This document shows positions 50,405 to 64,000 of a stretch of 64,000 nucleotides of DNA, piece by piece. Under the pieces are notes generated by a model. The model saw only the letters and a program-made list of their open reading frames with translations, did no database searches and was not told the DNA's origin. Numbering within the stretch: the stretch's first letter is position 1; every line of letters starts with the position of its first letter. Location: NCBI GenBank assembly GCA_018881555.1, contig JACAXG010000123.1:1530460-1594459 (forward strand). The letters are read 5' to 3'. A program made the translations under genes and the position numbers. Source of the DNA: Amblyornis subalaris (lineage: Eukaryota; Chordata; Aves; Passeriformes; Ptilonorhynchidae).

Positions 50405-50650
50405 TACCTGTTGTACCCTCTTACACTCCTGACCTGCATTTTTAAACCCAGACACTGGCACAGCTCTGAGTGCGGCTGCTCCAAGTACTCTCCAGAAACC
50501 CCAGCTCTGACCTGCCACCCTGCTTCTCACCCCACTCCTCCTCTCAGAGCGGCAGCAGCTGTGCTGCCATGGCCAGGATCCAGCTGTGCAGCTCAGCAGG
50601 CCAACAGCTGGCCCAAGGCCGCAGCTGCCCCGCACTCCCATACAAAACAC
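50405..50650. other. GC-rich patch of unknown nature
   Basis: About 250 bp are much richer in G+C than the surroundings but poor in CpG, with many CAGCTG and GGCCA words. Open frames overlap on three frames, as composition alone would cause. It may be an old repeat; I cannot assign a family. Confidence 0.4.
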
Positions 50651-52740
50651 ACCTGCCCAAAAGCTGCCTACTTACAATTACCAGCATCACTTCAAAGATT
50701 ACTGTTTTTGCTGCAAAGAGTAATAGCTAGAGAGAAAGGGATGGCTCTCAGTAAAGCAGGAGAAGCCTTTTAAAGCCAGGATAGAGACAATCACAGTTTC
50801 AGACAGGCAGCATGCAGCAGACTGAACACAGGGCATCCATGTCAAAGAGTTCCCAGGCCACTCCTGCTCAGAGTAATCAATCACATAAAAGCAACAGTCC
50901 TTTGGTGAGTCTGGTTACTCATGCGAACAAGATGTGCCAACTACAAGGGCACACCTTCCTTGTCTGAAGAAAGTCCTGTCTCAAATTTGATTATAAGTGT
51001 AAATTTTCATGAAACATCTTAGACCGAATAAAAATAAAAGTTCAATGTCATCCTTAGCCTCAACATTATAATATTAACTCAAAACCCAATTCATGTAGTT
51101 CAAGTAGAAAAGATATTTAAAATGCCCTATAGCAACATAGGAATCATAACATGAACTCAAAAACTCATATAAACATAGCCAGATGGCCTCTAATAAATTA
51201 ATTTAGAACTCTGCTTAAGTATTCAATACTTTCACCAAAAATACACACCACAGCCAGCAACAGTCACAAGATGTGATTTTTAGATCACCTCTACAGGAAG
51301 GATATAAGCCCAGTACTATCCTGACTTTTCATCTGCACTCCACACAAATTTTATTTTTAATCAAATACTGACTTTTTACTATAAATAGCACATTCTGTAG
51401 GTTAGACCGCAGTCAACTCTGATCATGCAAATGTTCTGTCCAGGTGTTATCACCTGTCTGAAACCAGATACCATGGGAATGGATAACAGCCATTTTCTCA
51501 TCCCAGACACTCCGCAAATTAAAGCAACACTAAAAACCTGTGGAAAAGTACTTGAGTGACCCACACTGGACCTTAAAACGAGAAGAAGAGAGAGACAGAG
51601 GTCCAAATGTACAGGCAGTGCTGGACAAATTGTTCTGTGAAACCTGCTCTGCTGGATCATGCTTGAACATCGCATCCTTAAGATCTGAACTGTCACAACT
51701 GGTCCAGAGTAGATTTTTAAAACATAAGAAGGTTTTTACATAATAAGATCACAATTACTTAAGAGGGTAACATTTCCACAACTCCCTTTTTTGTTCCAGT
51801 CTTTTAACAGCACACAATTTTTGAGCCTGATGTGTCATTTTACAATTGAACAGCAATCAGCACAAGGCAATACCTGATTGCTTACAGCCTCAGAACTATC
51901 TCAACATAACCAGTATTTACCTTCAAAATACATATGACGAATGGATGAGATTAACATAACGTGAAGCAAGGGAAAATTTGCAAGACAAAAATTGAAAGCA
52001 GAGAGTTACGAGATGTAATTGGACAGGAGATAATATCTAAGAACAAGGACCGAAGGAATCTTGTCTGTGTGAAGATCATTATCTGTGACATAGTAACCTA
52101 TGATAGATGGACTGCCATTACATTCATTAACTGTGAACCAAGAAAAATGAGGTTTATTGCACCATAATAGAGTGCTGCATCTCTTGGGCACTGATATTCT
52201 CAGGTAGTTCATAATACTGTTTCAGTTCGTAGACATCAATTTACATGCTCTTAAAAGAATGCCAATACTCTGAAAAGGATGACTTAAAAGTCCACATTTA
52301 GTATCCAACGAAGTTCAATTAGTTAACAAAAGGCTTGGATTTTTTTAATGCATATCAAGTATGCTNAAGTATTCTCACCCATGGGCACCTTTTTTTTTTA
52401 ACCTTAGTGAACAAGAGGCAGGTGTGTGTAACGAGAAATAGCTATTTTAAGGAAAACCAGGAAGCATTCTGTAATTCTATTATGTAAACAATGTGTAATT
52501 ATGTCAATCACTTCACAGATGCTCTGGGAAACCTAGGAGACAAAAAATTTACAAATGGAAAAGCAGTAGTATCATATCAAATCCACATTTTTCTTTAAAA
52601 TTTTCAAAATACAGAGTTAGCTAGCTAAGCTCTTAAAATGTAGATTCTGCAATGATAAACATATTATCATTAAAAGCTGTTTTTCCATCTACAGCCATAC
52701 CTGTAAGAATAAGTCTGTATATGCATCTAAAGTTAATAAT

Positions 52741-52857
52741 GAATCACAGAATCACAGCATATTCTGAGTTGGAGGGGACCCACAAGGATCATTAATCCAA
52801 CTCTTAAATGAATGGCCCAGACAGGGATGGAACCACAACCTTGGTGTTATCAGCACC
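52741..52857 (-). mobile_element. Truncated tRNA-Ile-derived SINE with CR1-like tail (TguSINE1 type)
   Basis: Read on the minus strand, the element starts GGTGCTGATAACACCAAGG and continues GGTTCCATCCC to TCTGGGCCA. This follows tRNA-Ile from the anticodon loop through the B box to the acceptor end, with the anticodon position reading GAT. It then passes into a CR1-type 3' tail (GGGTCCCCTCCAACTCAGAA, ending in repeated GATTC). The 5' half of the tRNA with the A box is missing. As I recall, songbirds carry such a tRNA-Ile/CR1 SINE, which supports a passerine source. Confidence 0.75.
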
Positions 52858-55800
52858 CCACTTTAAAAAAATGAGGCTGATGATATTGTAAATTGGAACC
52901 ATTACTACAGACTGATGGATGGTCAGTACAGAAATACTGTTTCATTTGGACAACCTTCTTATTTGATGCAGACCACATTCTGAGGTCCCTAGATCACAAA
53001 AATACATAGAAGATAGGCTTCTTTCTAAGATGAGGGTCCACAAAAATAAGAAATTTATTTCATATATACTAGTGAAACTATCCTTCTGTCAAGATATATG
53101 GACAGCCCATGATATTTCACATTTCTGTGATGTGAGAGTACCAAGACGCATGTTCTTAAAAATATGTATGCAATGTATGTATAAATATATACACACACAC
53201 ACGCAGAGAGGCGCAGACATACACTACTTTGAACACACTGTTCTATGCAGGAGAAATGCTGCATTCCTTTTCTGACTCCTTTTTTCTCCAAAATCCATTC
53301 AGGATTAAATAAACTGTCACACTCAACCATGAGTTATCCATATTATGATTAGTACTCTATCAATAGAAAACTCTGGACTTTAGTCTTCAACCTCTTCTAA
53401 CTTCAGCTGATACCAGTGTCGCTGATCTCATTAGCATAGTTCCAAGACCCGACTTTATCCACACTCCAAAGGACTGTGTGAGTACAGCTATTGACATGGT
53501 TGGCTTATATAGAACAATTTGCATCAATTGCATCAATGATTTACTGTGATTTATAATATATGTGGTAGAGAGTGTGGGAAAGAGGAAAGGTTACAGTAGG
53601 CAAATCTCAAAAAATGGCAGGGGGCAGGGATGAGGGGGAAAGAGGCACAGACGTCAAAANACCCCCAGCCCACACAAACCTGAAATGACTTTTCCTCAGT
53701 TAGAAAGGAAGAAATCATAGGTTGGTAAGAGGTACACAAATACTTGAGAATTATGAACAGGTTCATCTTAATCTCTTTCAAAATTACTTCCAAGAATACC
53801 TCCTTTGCTGTGTGGTACTTGACCCACAGTCAACACTTGAAGTTCAGAATTCAATTATAACTAGGGTCAATGTTCAACTTCTATAGCAACTTCAATATGC
53901 ATTTGAAAACTTTCTACAAATACCCAAAACGAACTCATGTGCTTGGCTGTGTAGCAAGATCTTGTGTGACACTTCTATGAAATGTTGTAAGGATTAAATT
54001 TCATATCCATTCATTTCTCATATATAATAATGTATATTACACATTATTTATTTTCTCTTACAATGCAGTACTTGCTAGTACTTTTTCTAGACAGAAATTG
54101 TTCTGAAAAACATACATCATCTCCACACTCTAGGAAATGAGAAGACAAAACATAAGTTGGTATTCAGATATGCAGGAATGAGCATCTATTAAAATGTAAC
54201 AGAAGAAACCCAATGACGGAAGAACTACATGCACATTTATCTGGAATCTGACTCATTTAACTACATACACCATTACAGAAGGCTGTACAGATGATTTACC
54301 TGTAACACAATGCAACAGGAACAAAAAGTTTACTTCAAGCACTTTGAGTTAGCACAATTACACAGAGCAGCAACACATAATCAGCACCAGCTAATTTCTT
54401 ATTTTGCAAAAGGATGAGTGAAAGTATTTAATTCTTATTTTGATCCATAGCTTGAGACAAGCAAATGCAAAAATTTAAATCAACTCATCAAGGAAAGGAA
54501 TGTACAAACAGAAGAAGAAAAATGTTCTAAATTCTTCAGCAAGCCTCCTGAATTTAGTGCTCAAGCTGGATCTCAAAATCAATTCAATACTTACCCAACT
54601 TTCTAATGCTACAGGCATTGTTACTTTGAAGGGTACATAAACATGTATTCTAATCCCATACTAAATATCCTTACAAACATGGATTTTACTCACTTCAGGC
54701 ACTCAAGATTAATTTCTTATATAAAACTCAGGGGTGCAATTAATCTCATTAACTTCAAAAAGTCAGTTACCTAACCTGAATTACTCCCTTTAGGTTCCCT
54801 AGAGAGGCAGATTCAGCACATCTATCTTGAAGCTGAAGGTTCCCCTCTTTTCCTAGTAAGTACACGATTCTGAATGCAAGAATCCTTAGCCTGTGCAAGG
54901 GTAACTAAATTTGAGTGGGATGAACACTATAGCAGGCAGCAGAGTGCACACAATGGCAAAAGAGACCCAACTGTCGCTCTACGTTGCAGCTCAGAGATAA
55001 AGAGAGGCATTGCTGCTCCCTGTGCCCGAGGTCATAACAGCATGAAAATTACATTGCATAGGGAATACAGTTTTCTCTTCTACAAATTACAGTGGCAGAA
55101 GCTGTAACAAAATGCATTTACTCTGTATTAATTATATTGCTATCACTTCCCTAACTTTAAAAAGTGGTAACCAGGCTGTTTACCTGCAGATAGGGGCAGA
55201 AGTGGCTCATAAAAAATCGTTTTACCATATTCTTTGTTCATTCAATTCTATAAATTATGAACTAGCAAATCTCACACAAAATCTCTCTCTTGAAAAAGCT
55301 CATTCATGAGTCTCTTGACAGGATTTCTGCTGCTAAACACCATGTTCTTAACACAGTAGTGCCTCCCATTCAGATATCAGGCCGAGACATTATGTACAAA
55401 CTGGAATTGTTTAGGTACACTCTCTTTCAATAAGGGTATTATTAACATATATTGCCACTTTATTACAGGTATTATTTTGAAAGAGTAACTAAGTGGACAT
55501 CAGTACCACATTAGAACAGGTCAAACAAGGTGCAGCATGATCGTAATCCCTGTTTGAAAATAATGGTGTAAAATAAATAAATATGGTAAGGCCATGCATG
55601 TTTACCTAGTTCACAAGATGTGTACAACCAAATGTTACCAAATGACTATGCTTAAAAGGCAGCAAACATGCATGTTACCTTTTCTATGCCAATACAGAAT
55701 TACTAAAATTCAAAGTAGATGTCACCTATTCTGTAGTGATGAAAAGTTCTCAATAACATTAAATGATGCTTCTTAATAGCATTAAACATATGCCTACAGC

Positions 55801-57556
55801 CACGAGCACGTGTACCACTAATGTGTTTGCTTTGTATTACACACACATGCACACAACAGTATAAGTATATAGTCTAATGTTCCCAGCTGCACTCCCAGCT
55901 GGCATGGATATGTAGTAGTCAACAGTACTGCACCCTCACCTTTTTGCACCACAACTGAATACTCAAAAACTAATTGCAGAGACTAAATTCACAGCAGAGT
56001 TATACACTTTCAGGAGACAATGATTTATTAACTTCATCAGCAAGTATTTCCAGGATACATTTAGGGAATTTTCACTTGTTTTCCAAATTTCAAACAATTT
56101 TGCTCCTGGTAATACAAAGATAGGTAAAACAGTCAAATTAGTCTAAGAATGGAAACCTGAAATATGCACTGATTCTAGTTTTCTAAAAAAACATACAGGT
56201 ATAGTACCTATATACCCTTTAATAGCTTGCAATTTCTATCCTGTGATTCTTTTAAGCCCTTGAATACTTATGACAGACAGCAGGCCTTAAAGAAATATAC
56301 TTATTGGTTTCACTTGGTATCCTTCGTAAAGAAAAATGTACAAACAAGCAGATGGAGAATTATACTAAGAAACATATGTAACTCCTCTACCTTGCAGCAA
56401 CATAGAATGGACGGACATTGTTTGGGTATGTTCTACTGGGATAACGGGCTCTCACAACTATTTAACAGCTCAAAAACTTGGTTTCCACTACTGAACTCAT
56501 ACTGACAGTGGTTTACTGTAACTGCCACTTACAAGTGAGTTGTGGGTTCATGCAGATAGGACTAGACCACATTCAACAATGTTTCAGAGAACATCTAAGA
56601 TGCTGAAAAATACACGTTCCATTAAAAGACTCTTGTCTAGCTAGCCAGCAACCCGGGTAAACACAATATTGTGTTCAGGAAACACACGAAAATCAAGTAG
56701 AAACTAAAATCTAGTATTTTTCTGTCCTTATAGGGTTTGGGGTTTTTAAAAATCTCTCTAGAGTACTGAACAAGTGGTTTCTTCCCTGTAATTTAGGCAA
56801 AGTACTCCTGGCTGTTTTGAAACACTTTGCTGAAAAGGGCAGTGTGCTGAACAGTGTCTCGGTTTCCAGTCAACCTTCCATAGAGACAGCTGCACTACTA
56901 CTATCATGTGAAGTGGCAAGATCAGCCCATCATCAGTTCTGATTGCTGCCTTCCTGCAGACCAACTCAGTGTCTCCTATGCTCTTACAGCACGCAGCCAT
57001 TCATCATATTCAGCAAGTCCAGCTCAGAAATAACAAGTTGGCACCCCACCAGCGACGGGTTTTGGANACAAGCACTAGCTACAGTACAAACTGCACTCCA
57101 TTCCTCAAATCTTTTCCAGCTCTTCTTGATTTAGTTAAACATTAAACTGCCAGGGCAAGGATGAAAACAAACCAACAAACCTTACTGCAATCCCACTACA
57201 ACAAAAAATCCTAAATTCACTGTATTTATACATAACTTACTAAACTTGTACAATATCAAAAACACGATCTGACCAAAGTTCTTAGTTCCCAATATCTATT
57301 AGGAACATAACCATTCTAAGCCAATGAAGCCAAGAATTTTTTCTACAAAAGCTGTATTGTACATAGAGAGCAACAATTTTTTTGAAACAAAAATATATTT
57401 GTAACTTGCAAAGTTTTTGAGTCCACTTATTTTGATGGCAGCACAAGTCTTCAAAAATATAATCTACTAGTAAAAATAGCTGAACAACAAATTCCCTACA
57501 GAATGAATGCTATTCCTTTAGACAAATAAAAGACATGTATTCAAAGTGAAAGAGAG

Positions 57557-57785
57557 TAGGTTTAGATTACATATTAGGAAAAAATTCTTTACTGTGAGGG
57601 TGGTGAGGCATTGCAACAGGTTGCCCAGGGAAATAGTGAATGCTTCATCCCTGGAAGTGTTCAAGGCCAGGCTGGATGGAGATATGAGCAACCTGGTCTA
57701 GGGAAAGGTTCCAATCCATGGCAGGAAGGTTGGAACGAGATGATCTTTAAGGTCCCTTCCAACCCAGGCCGTTCTGTAAGTCTAT
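57557..57785 (+). mobile_element. CR1 LINE 3' fragment
   Basis: The sequence follows the CR1 3' end closely: AGGTTTAGATTACATATTAG, TTCTTTACTGTGAGGGTGGT, AGTGTTCAAGGCCAGGCTGG, ATGATCTTTAAGGTCCCTTC, ending TTCTGTAAGTCTATT. It is better preserved than the copy at 840-1068. It lies antisense to WWC2 in intron 1. Confidence 0.95.
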
Positions 57786-60700
57786 TTGGAATGGGATTTT
57801 TTTGCCATAGAGGGGCCAGTAAAATCTGCAAAAGTAGTGAACCAAACTAAAAATCAGGAAACCAACCAGTAACTGTAGAAAAAAAAAATCATTCTAGAAC
57901 AAATTTTTGTAAAAAAATCTTGTATCATGGAACACACACACAGTTTTCCAAAACACACCTCCCTACTTCACTTAGCAGTTTTGCAAGTGTAACATGAAAA
58001 CATCAGAAATTAAGTGCTTGCAATATATTAACAAAAATTAATACCCTTTTTATTTCTTTATTTTTAAAGACTAGTTCTCAATGCTCAAAAGTTCTACACA
58101 TCCCCAAACTCTCCAAGCTTTATGCAATACAGAAAAGTTAAGGATGAAAATCTTCAAGTCTTCCAAAGATCTTGCCTGCTTCCTCCACAGAAAAAAACCC
58201 CCACACAAAATGGGCAACTGATGTCCTTCTCACATGCACACACTCAAAAGGAAGCAAGCAGAGGACACACAACTTAAGCTTTTAGTCCAGGAGGCAGCAG
58301 ATAGGGGGAGCTGAGTGCAGAGGGAGTGTGCTGCCTCCCAGCTTGCCATGAGATACCATGTGCATGTTAATGACTGCCATAAAAATGTGCTACCAGCAAG
58401 GAAGCAGAGCATAACTGCCTCCTCCCAGTTACAAAGCCGGCACATTAGCTCAATGTCAGATCACTCTGTCCCCTCACAGGTGCTCCTGAAAAGGCACATG
58501 AACTGAATAGCTGAGACACAGAAGGGGAAGAATGCATTTGGGAAGGAAGGGACCCACACCCACCGGTTGCAGGACCAGGTCAAACTGCCTGCTGGCTTGG
58601 TTTTTTGTTTCCTTTTCCTTTCGATTATGATAAACTGTTTGGGCTTTCCACTTAACAATTGCCATCAGTGAAGAAAAAACCCGACGCTGAACACAGCTAT
58701 ACGCTTTGCCACATCATTTCACCATTGAGGGTACTAAAAGAAAGTCAAAAGCAGAACCAGTATTTTCCAGCTCCAGCACATCAGCTATTTGTTTTTGTAG
58801 GGCAAAACCTCCAACCAAATCACTATTTGTCATTCATTTATCTGTTCAACATTGCCAAGTTCAATGCACATATGACATTTTGAAAGGTTAGGGGGAAGGG
58901 GGCCACAGAGAAGTGGAAATGGGTAATGCCATGAATGTTTTCTCCAGCGTCTTTCTTTGACGCAGCAGTTGGTCCTGCACTGGCATGTAAGCACTATAAT
59001 ATTAGACACCTGGAATGTGAGGAATGTCTGATAACCATAGCCTAGCACAGGGATAATTCCACAGCCATAAACCAATGATACGACCTTTGCGCCTTCCCCC
59101 GGAAAGCTCAAATGCAGTGACATTATGAAAAGGCTATAATGTGCAGCTTTGCTATAGCTTATTTATATATACATGACTCTACCGTGTTGGTAGAGGAGAA
59201 AATGTTGTCATCAATTGACAACACTGTTAAGAAACTTAGCTATTAGTTTTAATTTAATTCCATAAACACCATGCTATTTTTCGAATAATTTTAAGTGTTC
59301 CCAATCCTACAGTATCTGTGTGCAAACTTGACTTTGAAATGTTTTCCTTTACCTATCTTGTACCACTCCGCCCTTCATTTTATATACTTATTAGCAAATA
59401 TCCTTCTATGACAGAAAGATGTACTCTTAGAAATACTCAAGGTAAAAAAAATGAAAAATATAAAAGTCAACCCAAAACCAACCAACCAACCAACCCACAA
59501 CAAAACCAGTCAAGCATTGGTTTGGGAAATTCAAAAAATGGCACAAACTCTGCAGTAATTTCCACATGCAAACAGGAGTAACATCTGTACCCAAAAACTT
59601 ACTGTTTGATTGAAGTATGATACAACCAACTACAGGCAGAAAATATCTATAGACTAGAATAGTTTATTAGAATTAATCAGAACAGATACACTTGTGATAA
59701 AGCATTAAAACATTTATTCTGTTAATGATTTGTTAACTTGGCTGTCAGGCACAAAGCATCAAAAGCAGGCTTTATGGCACATTTTTAGGGTTAAATTGAG
59801 AACATTTCTGTATTGTGATAATGAAATATGAGAAAGAGAAATGTATTTCACAGAAAAAACACAGTCAAAAAACAGAAAAAAATCATATTTAACATCAGCA
59901 TTAAAAGATCTTCCTGATCTCTAGCTTTTCCCCTTCCTCCTTTCTGTAGTTTCATACACACACTAGTCCAAATCACCCCACTACTCCCCTCATCAGCTAC
60001 AGAAAATTATTTTGAAAATNTCGTGAACTCCACTTTTCCTGCAAACAAACACTTGCATTGTAAAGAACCTTTTGATTTACAGAGAGGATATTCAAAGGCT
60101 CTCCTCGCTTAAATCTGCTCCCATTGAAGTCAGCAGGAGTATTACCAATTTCAGCAGCAACAAACTTAAATCTGTGACAAGCACTTCCGAAAAGTACTAC
60201 CTATCTGAACATCTCAGATAACCTCACAAACATTCGACTTCAGCACTGTGAAGCACTTCAGACAAGTATACCAATCATTCCAGAAGCAGGGAAGAGTGAA
60301 CTTGAGCGTCCAGTGTCTCTGCAATTCAGTTACAGACCTAAAAATCTGCCCAACAAGAGGCAGCACACCACTCTAACCGTTATTCTCAATACTGAGTTCT
60401 TCATATCTCCATTCCAATCACTCATAACAATTTTTAATGCATACTTCATTAAACATTCTGTGTTTTGCAGTACAATGCAGCAGCTCCTATTGCAAAAAGA
60501 CCACTCAGCTGATCTCTGGTCTCTGGTAAACTCTGTTCCCAGATGCCACAGGAGAAATCTTTAAAAATGTGTTAATAATTTTTTACATGTAAAATGAACA
60601 AACACAGCACTGATTTTATAAAACTGCAAGCAGCATAACACTGAAAAGAAAAAGGATAATATATTTGTATTTTAATATTAATAAGAGATCATAAAAAAGT

Positions 60701-63644
60701 CTGCCAACTCTTGGTGCAAATGGCTCAGAAAGATCAGTCAAATAATTGCAGCTGTTTTCATAGATGAGAGACTCTAGAAAAATCATTCTTGAGAGCAGAG
60801 CGATGGAAGTCACAAGCTGACATATATTAGTAAAACTGCACAAAACTGAACTAATACGTAAGGGCTGTAGCAAATGTTTGCTTCATACAAATCTAACATT
60901 GAACTTAGAAGTGCAAGACAAAGTGTCAGGGTACTGTAAGATTACAGTAATGTAAAATTATAAGAAGGTTTCAGATATATATTCTGGCCTACATTTAATC
61001 CCTCCCAGTAATAATTTTAATATGAAGAGCTCTAGGTTTGTAATGCTTTTATTAAAATTAAACTGCCTTTGTATATTCCAAGATACTCAGAAAATAGTGT
61101 TATGTTAAACAAAAATCAATGCAGAGTCCCTTCAGCATCTCTACTGTTTTTACATTTCTTTATTCACAATATTAATTGACTTCCAGTTTTAGATCAAATG
61201 GATTCCTAGTGGCAGCAATGCTTGAGGAATGGGAAATATGCAACAAATATCCAACAGGAAATATCTAAGTTTGCTGTGACTTCCTTCCCACACACACACT
61301 GCCAGAAACTGCCTGAAAAAAAACACCCCAAAACCTGTAATGAGGCAGTAAATTTTCTAGCAGTTCCTAGCATGAAGACAGCATATATACAGTTNATTGA
61401 AATATGGCCTTCTACTGGAAGAAAGAAAAAAAAAAATATCAGGTTCTGCTTCTCACATCATACTGACTAAACCCTTTTCAAGTCAGCTATCCTTTTTGGT
61501 TCCCTTTTCCTGAATCCTTATAAGCCTTTCCTCTAACCCCAGCATATAATTTCTTGTTACACATCCCTCTTTACCAAGCGTGTTTGGCACAAAGTTGTTC
61601 AGAGCAGGCGAAATACTTTTAAGGTGGTAATTTGCAAAGATTGCTGAGGAATTCTCTGAGACACTGTAAAAGGGAACCTGGAGTTTCCAGATGAGTTAGT
61701 GTTCTTACTAGAGCCATCTTACCAAACTGGAATAGAGCTGCCTACCCTTCCCAAACATGAAAATGCACTCCCTTCAGGTTTATCAGCAGTTTGCACTGCT
61801 GATTTAAAAAGATTATTCTACACCAGGTTAAAGAATTACTTCAGAGAACATAGTACATATTAAAATCTAGTCCCTATTTGTGATTGCTAATAGCACAGAC
61901 TAAATTATCATTTCTTCAAATAAGCATACAAACATCAAAACGATATTCAAAATACTGCCATGAGTATGTAACAGCCATGTTTTACCAGTTCTGTCTTTCA
62001 AGGTGAAAGCGTATGTGAGAAGGGGAAAGAAGATGAGAATACCACAATGAGGTTATTCTGCACATTTTCAAATTCAATTCCTTACGCTAACACTTAAAAC
62101 TCAAAATTCATCTGTGAGGAGATTTTGTACCACTGTATCACCAGACATCAATTATTTTTGCTAACACCACTGAAGAGGTCATTCAACTCCTCACTGAAGC
62201 TCTTTGAATCAGCTCAACATTTAGCAGAAGCCGAAATGCCAAACAGCTTAGTTACAACTTATGAGGAAACAAATATAAAACAAACCAGAAAACACANCCA
62301 TACAATTTACATAAAGCTGTTGTGTAATTACCTGTAAATACTGCATTCAGCTCTGGCAGCCCTTGTACTTCTGCACCACAACAATATCTTGAAAGTAAAA
62401 CTACAGATCAAGATGCAGAGAAAAGGGGGCAATGGCAACCAGGGTATAGAAAGTAACATAACTGAGCAAGTTAGTATCATTCGTCTTGGTAGTTAATTAC
62501 AGAGTGGAAATACCAAACACACGAAGGGAATGGGCAGCACTTACTCTGTTTCTCATGATACAAGAAACTCATGCAGAAAGTACAGAAGAGCAGGCTCAAA
62601 ACAAAGTTCTGCACAATGCACAATCATAGGTGGACCTCACTGCCACTGCATTTTGTTGAGGTCAAAACCATAATTGCTTTCAAAACCAGATTTGAGAAAA
62701 ATTACAAAGAACAGATTCATAGTGACAGTAAATATGATATTCCAGATACAACCATTTTCCTATTTCAGTTTCTAATCTAAATTCACTCAACTTCTAGCAC
62801 ATGCAGAAAGATGAATTAAACCTGCCACTCCTTCCTTTCCCAAGGCTATTGTAACTGCAAAGTGGAATTCCAAAAGACAGAAACTGTGTCAGACACAGTA
62901 CCTCGTCTTAAAGTAGATTCAAAAAAAGGACTCTGGCCACATATAATCTGCTGACCTTTACATTAAGGATTAAAAAGACAACCAACCAACCAAGACAGGT
63001 GATACTTTTCAAGATAGCTACTAAAATAGCAGCATTATTTTTTGGCAACAGAAAGGAACACATAATACACAAATCCTAAGAGTTAATATACAAAGATGAA
63101 AGTGAAGAGAATGTTTCCCNGGAAGAAAAGAAAGAAGAAAAATACTTTGGTCTTGTGTACATACTTCAAACTGGATCTTATTAGAAAGTATTCTTAAAAC
63201 TGTCTTAGGACAGAGAACATTGTGAGCACTGCAACTCATAGGCAAAAACATCCTTGAAGTCCCTTTACTGTATTCTTATTTAATAGCCATTTAGTTATTG
63301 AGCATTTTTATAATGAATTACTAGAGCTTTGCCTAACTTTTTCTGTTTGTGTTGAATTATAGTCACAAAGGATTTTTTTTTAGAATTACTTCTTCAAGTT
63401 GACATTTCTTAGACGTACACGAATCCCATTTCTGGCAAATAATATATGGTCAAAATTGAATTTTACTAACAATGGAAAGCTAACCTAGCCAAGAGACCAA
63501 CAAGTTTGGGTTCCATCTTGAGTTGTAAGAAAGAAGTCATAGCTAGTCTCCACTTTTGACTAAAAACACAGAACCAATTCTCTTCATCTGTCCTACTTTT
63601 GTAACAGCAGCCTGCAGTCAGGCTTGACTTCCTTCAGACTAGTG

Positions 63645-64000
63645 GACAACAGATTGTATTCTACCTGGAAACCAGTAAAGTGGACTACTGGAGGGACCTG
63701 TCACATTTAACGTCTGTATTAATGATTTGGAAAAGGCATCAGACTTGCATATGACACCATGCTGGGTGGGAACAATCAACACGGTCAAGACACGAACATC
63801 ATTCAGATGGACTTAGGCTACAGGAATGGGCCGACAGAAACCTTCAGAGTTTCACCACCAACAAATGCAATGTCCTGCATCCAGGAAGCAAATGCCCCTT
63901 ACAGCAACAGAGGCTGGGACTGATCAGCTGTGGAGTAGCTCTGGGATCCTGGTGGGCACTGAGCTGTAGGTGAACCAGTGCCCTGGCTGCAGAGAAGACC
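63645..64000 (+). mobile_element. CR1 LINE fragment, decayed 3' end of ORF2
   Basis: Broken segments match the end of the CR1 reverse-transcriptase frame: TTAATGATTTGGAAAAGGCA, ATGACACCATGCTGGGTGGG, then a Lys-rich KCNVLHP-like part (ACAAATGCAATGTCCTGCAT) and a segment near GGGATCCTGGTGGGCAC. Stops and frame changes interrupt it. It continues past the window edge. Confidence 0.8.

Larger units (their letters stand above)
48694..64000 (-). other. WWC2: Part of intron 1 of WWC2
   Basis: The 15.3 kb upstream of exon 2 show no WW1-encoding exon and no CpG-rich 5' end, so exon 1 lies outside the window. The stretch is AT-rich and carries a truncated SINE, two CR1 fragments and a GC-rich patch, listed separately. 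No other gene is seen. Confidence 0.85.

Noticed and set aside
50330..50773. Overlapping open frames of 86-120 codons in the GC-rich patch
   Set aside because: They occur on both strands in several frames, as expected from base composition, and resemble no protein.
52741..52857. A functional tRNA-Ile gene
   Set aside because: The 5' half with the A box is missing and the B box region is altered, so only a SINE remnant is present.
48694..64000. WWC2 exon 1 with the first WW domain
   Set aside because: I found no sequence encoding a WW1-like motif, and no CpG-rich 5' end, on the minus strand here.

Overview
This window is vertebrate nuclear DNA, almost certainly from a songbird (passerine). 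The evidence is AT-rich introns, CR1 LINE fragments, a truncated SINE that joins a tRNA-Ile-derived part to a CR1-like tail (a type I know from passerines), and an avian-style solo LTR. Scattered single N bases point to a draft or heterozygous assembly. There are no bacterial operons, CRISPR arrays or prophages.

The window holds one recognisable gene, read on the minus strand: WWC2, a KIBRA-family scaffold of the Hippo pathway. I place 17 consecutive coding exons, from the second WW domain (48584-48693) down to an exon cut by the window edge (1-136). All 16 introns inside this set start GT and end AG, and every splice phase matches its neighbour. Together the exons give 2,674 coding nucleotides, about 891 codons without a stop. 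They cover the end of the WW tandem, the long N-terminal coiled-coil region, a serine-rich linker, the C2 domain and an acidic second coiled coil. The first exon (start codon and first WW domain) lies beyond base 64000. The C-terminal exons lie before base 1. I number the exons 2-18, assuming one exon upstream; this is my numbering.

Layout from high to low coordinate, which is the direction of transcription. Bases 48694-64000 are part of intron 1, with three retroposon fragments and a GC-rich patch. Exon 2 encodes most of WW2. Intron 2 (14.1 kb) contains an isolated CpG island at about 47.5-48.0 kb with YY1-, NF-Y-, CRE- and octamer-like motifs, a purine-rich decanucleotide repeat and a possible hAT transposon end. 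Exons 3-10 (34.5-13.4 kb) encode the coiled-coil region; intron 8 holds a solo LTR. Exon 11 (614 bp) is the large serine-rich exon. Exons 12-16 lead into and encode the C2 domain and include an 83-bp intron. Exons 17-18 encode the acidic coiled coil and what follows.

The observations most worth checking are the intronic CpG island, a tandem splice acceptor at exon 4 that would swap Leu-Phe-Ser-Gly for one Cys, a short CpG cluster at the exon 8 donor, and the tRNA-Ile/CR1 SINE. I found no new multi-gene system.
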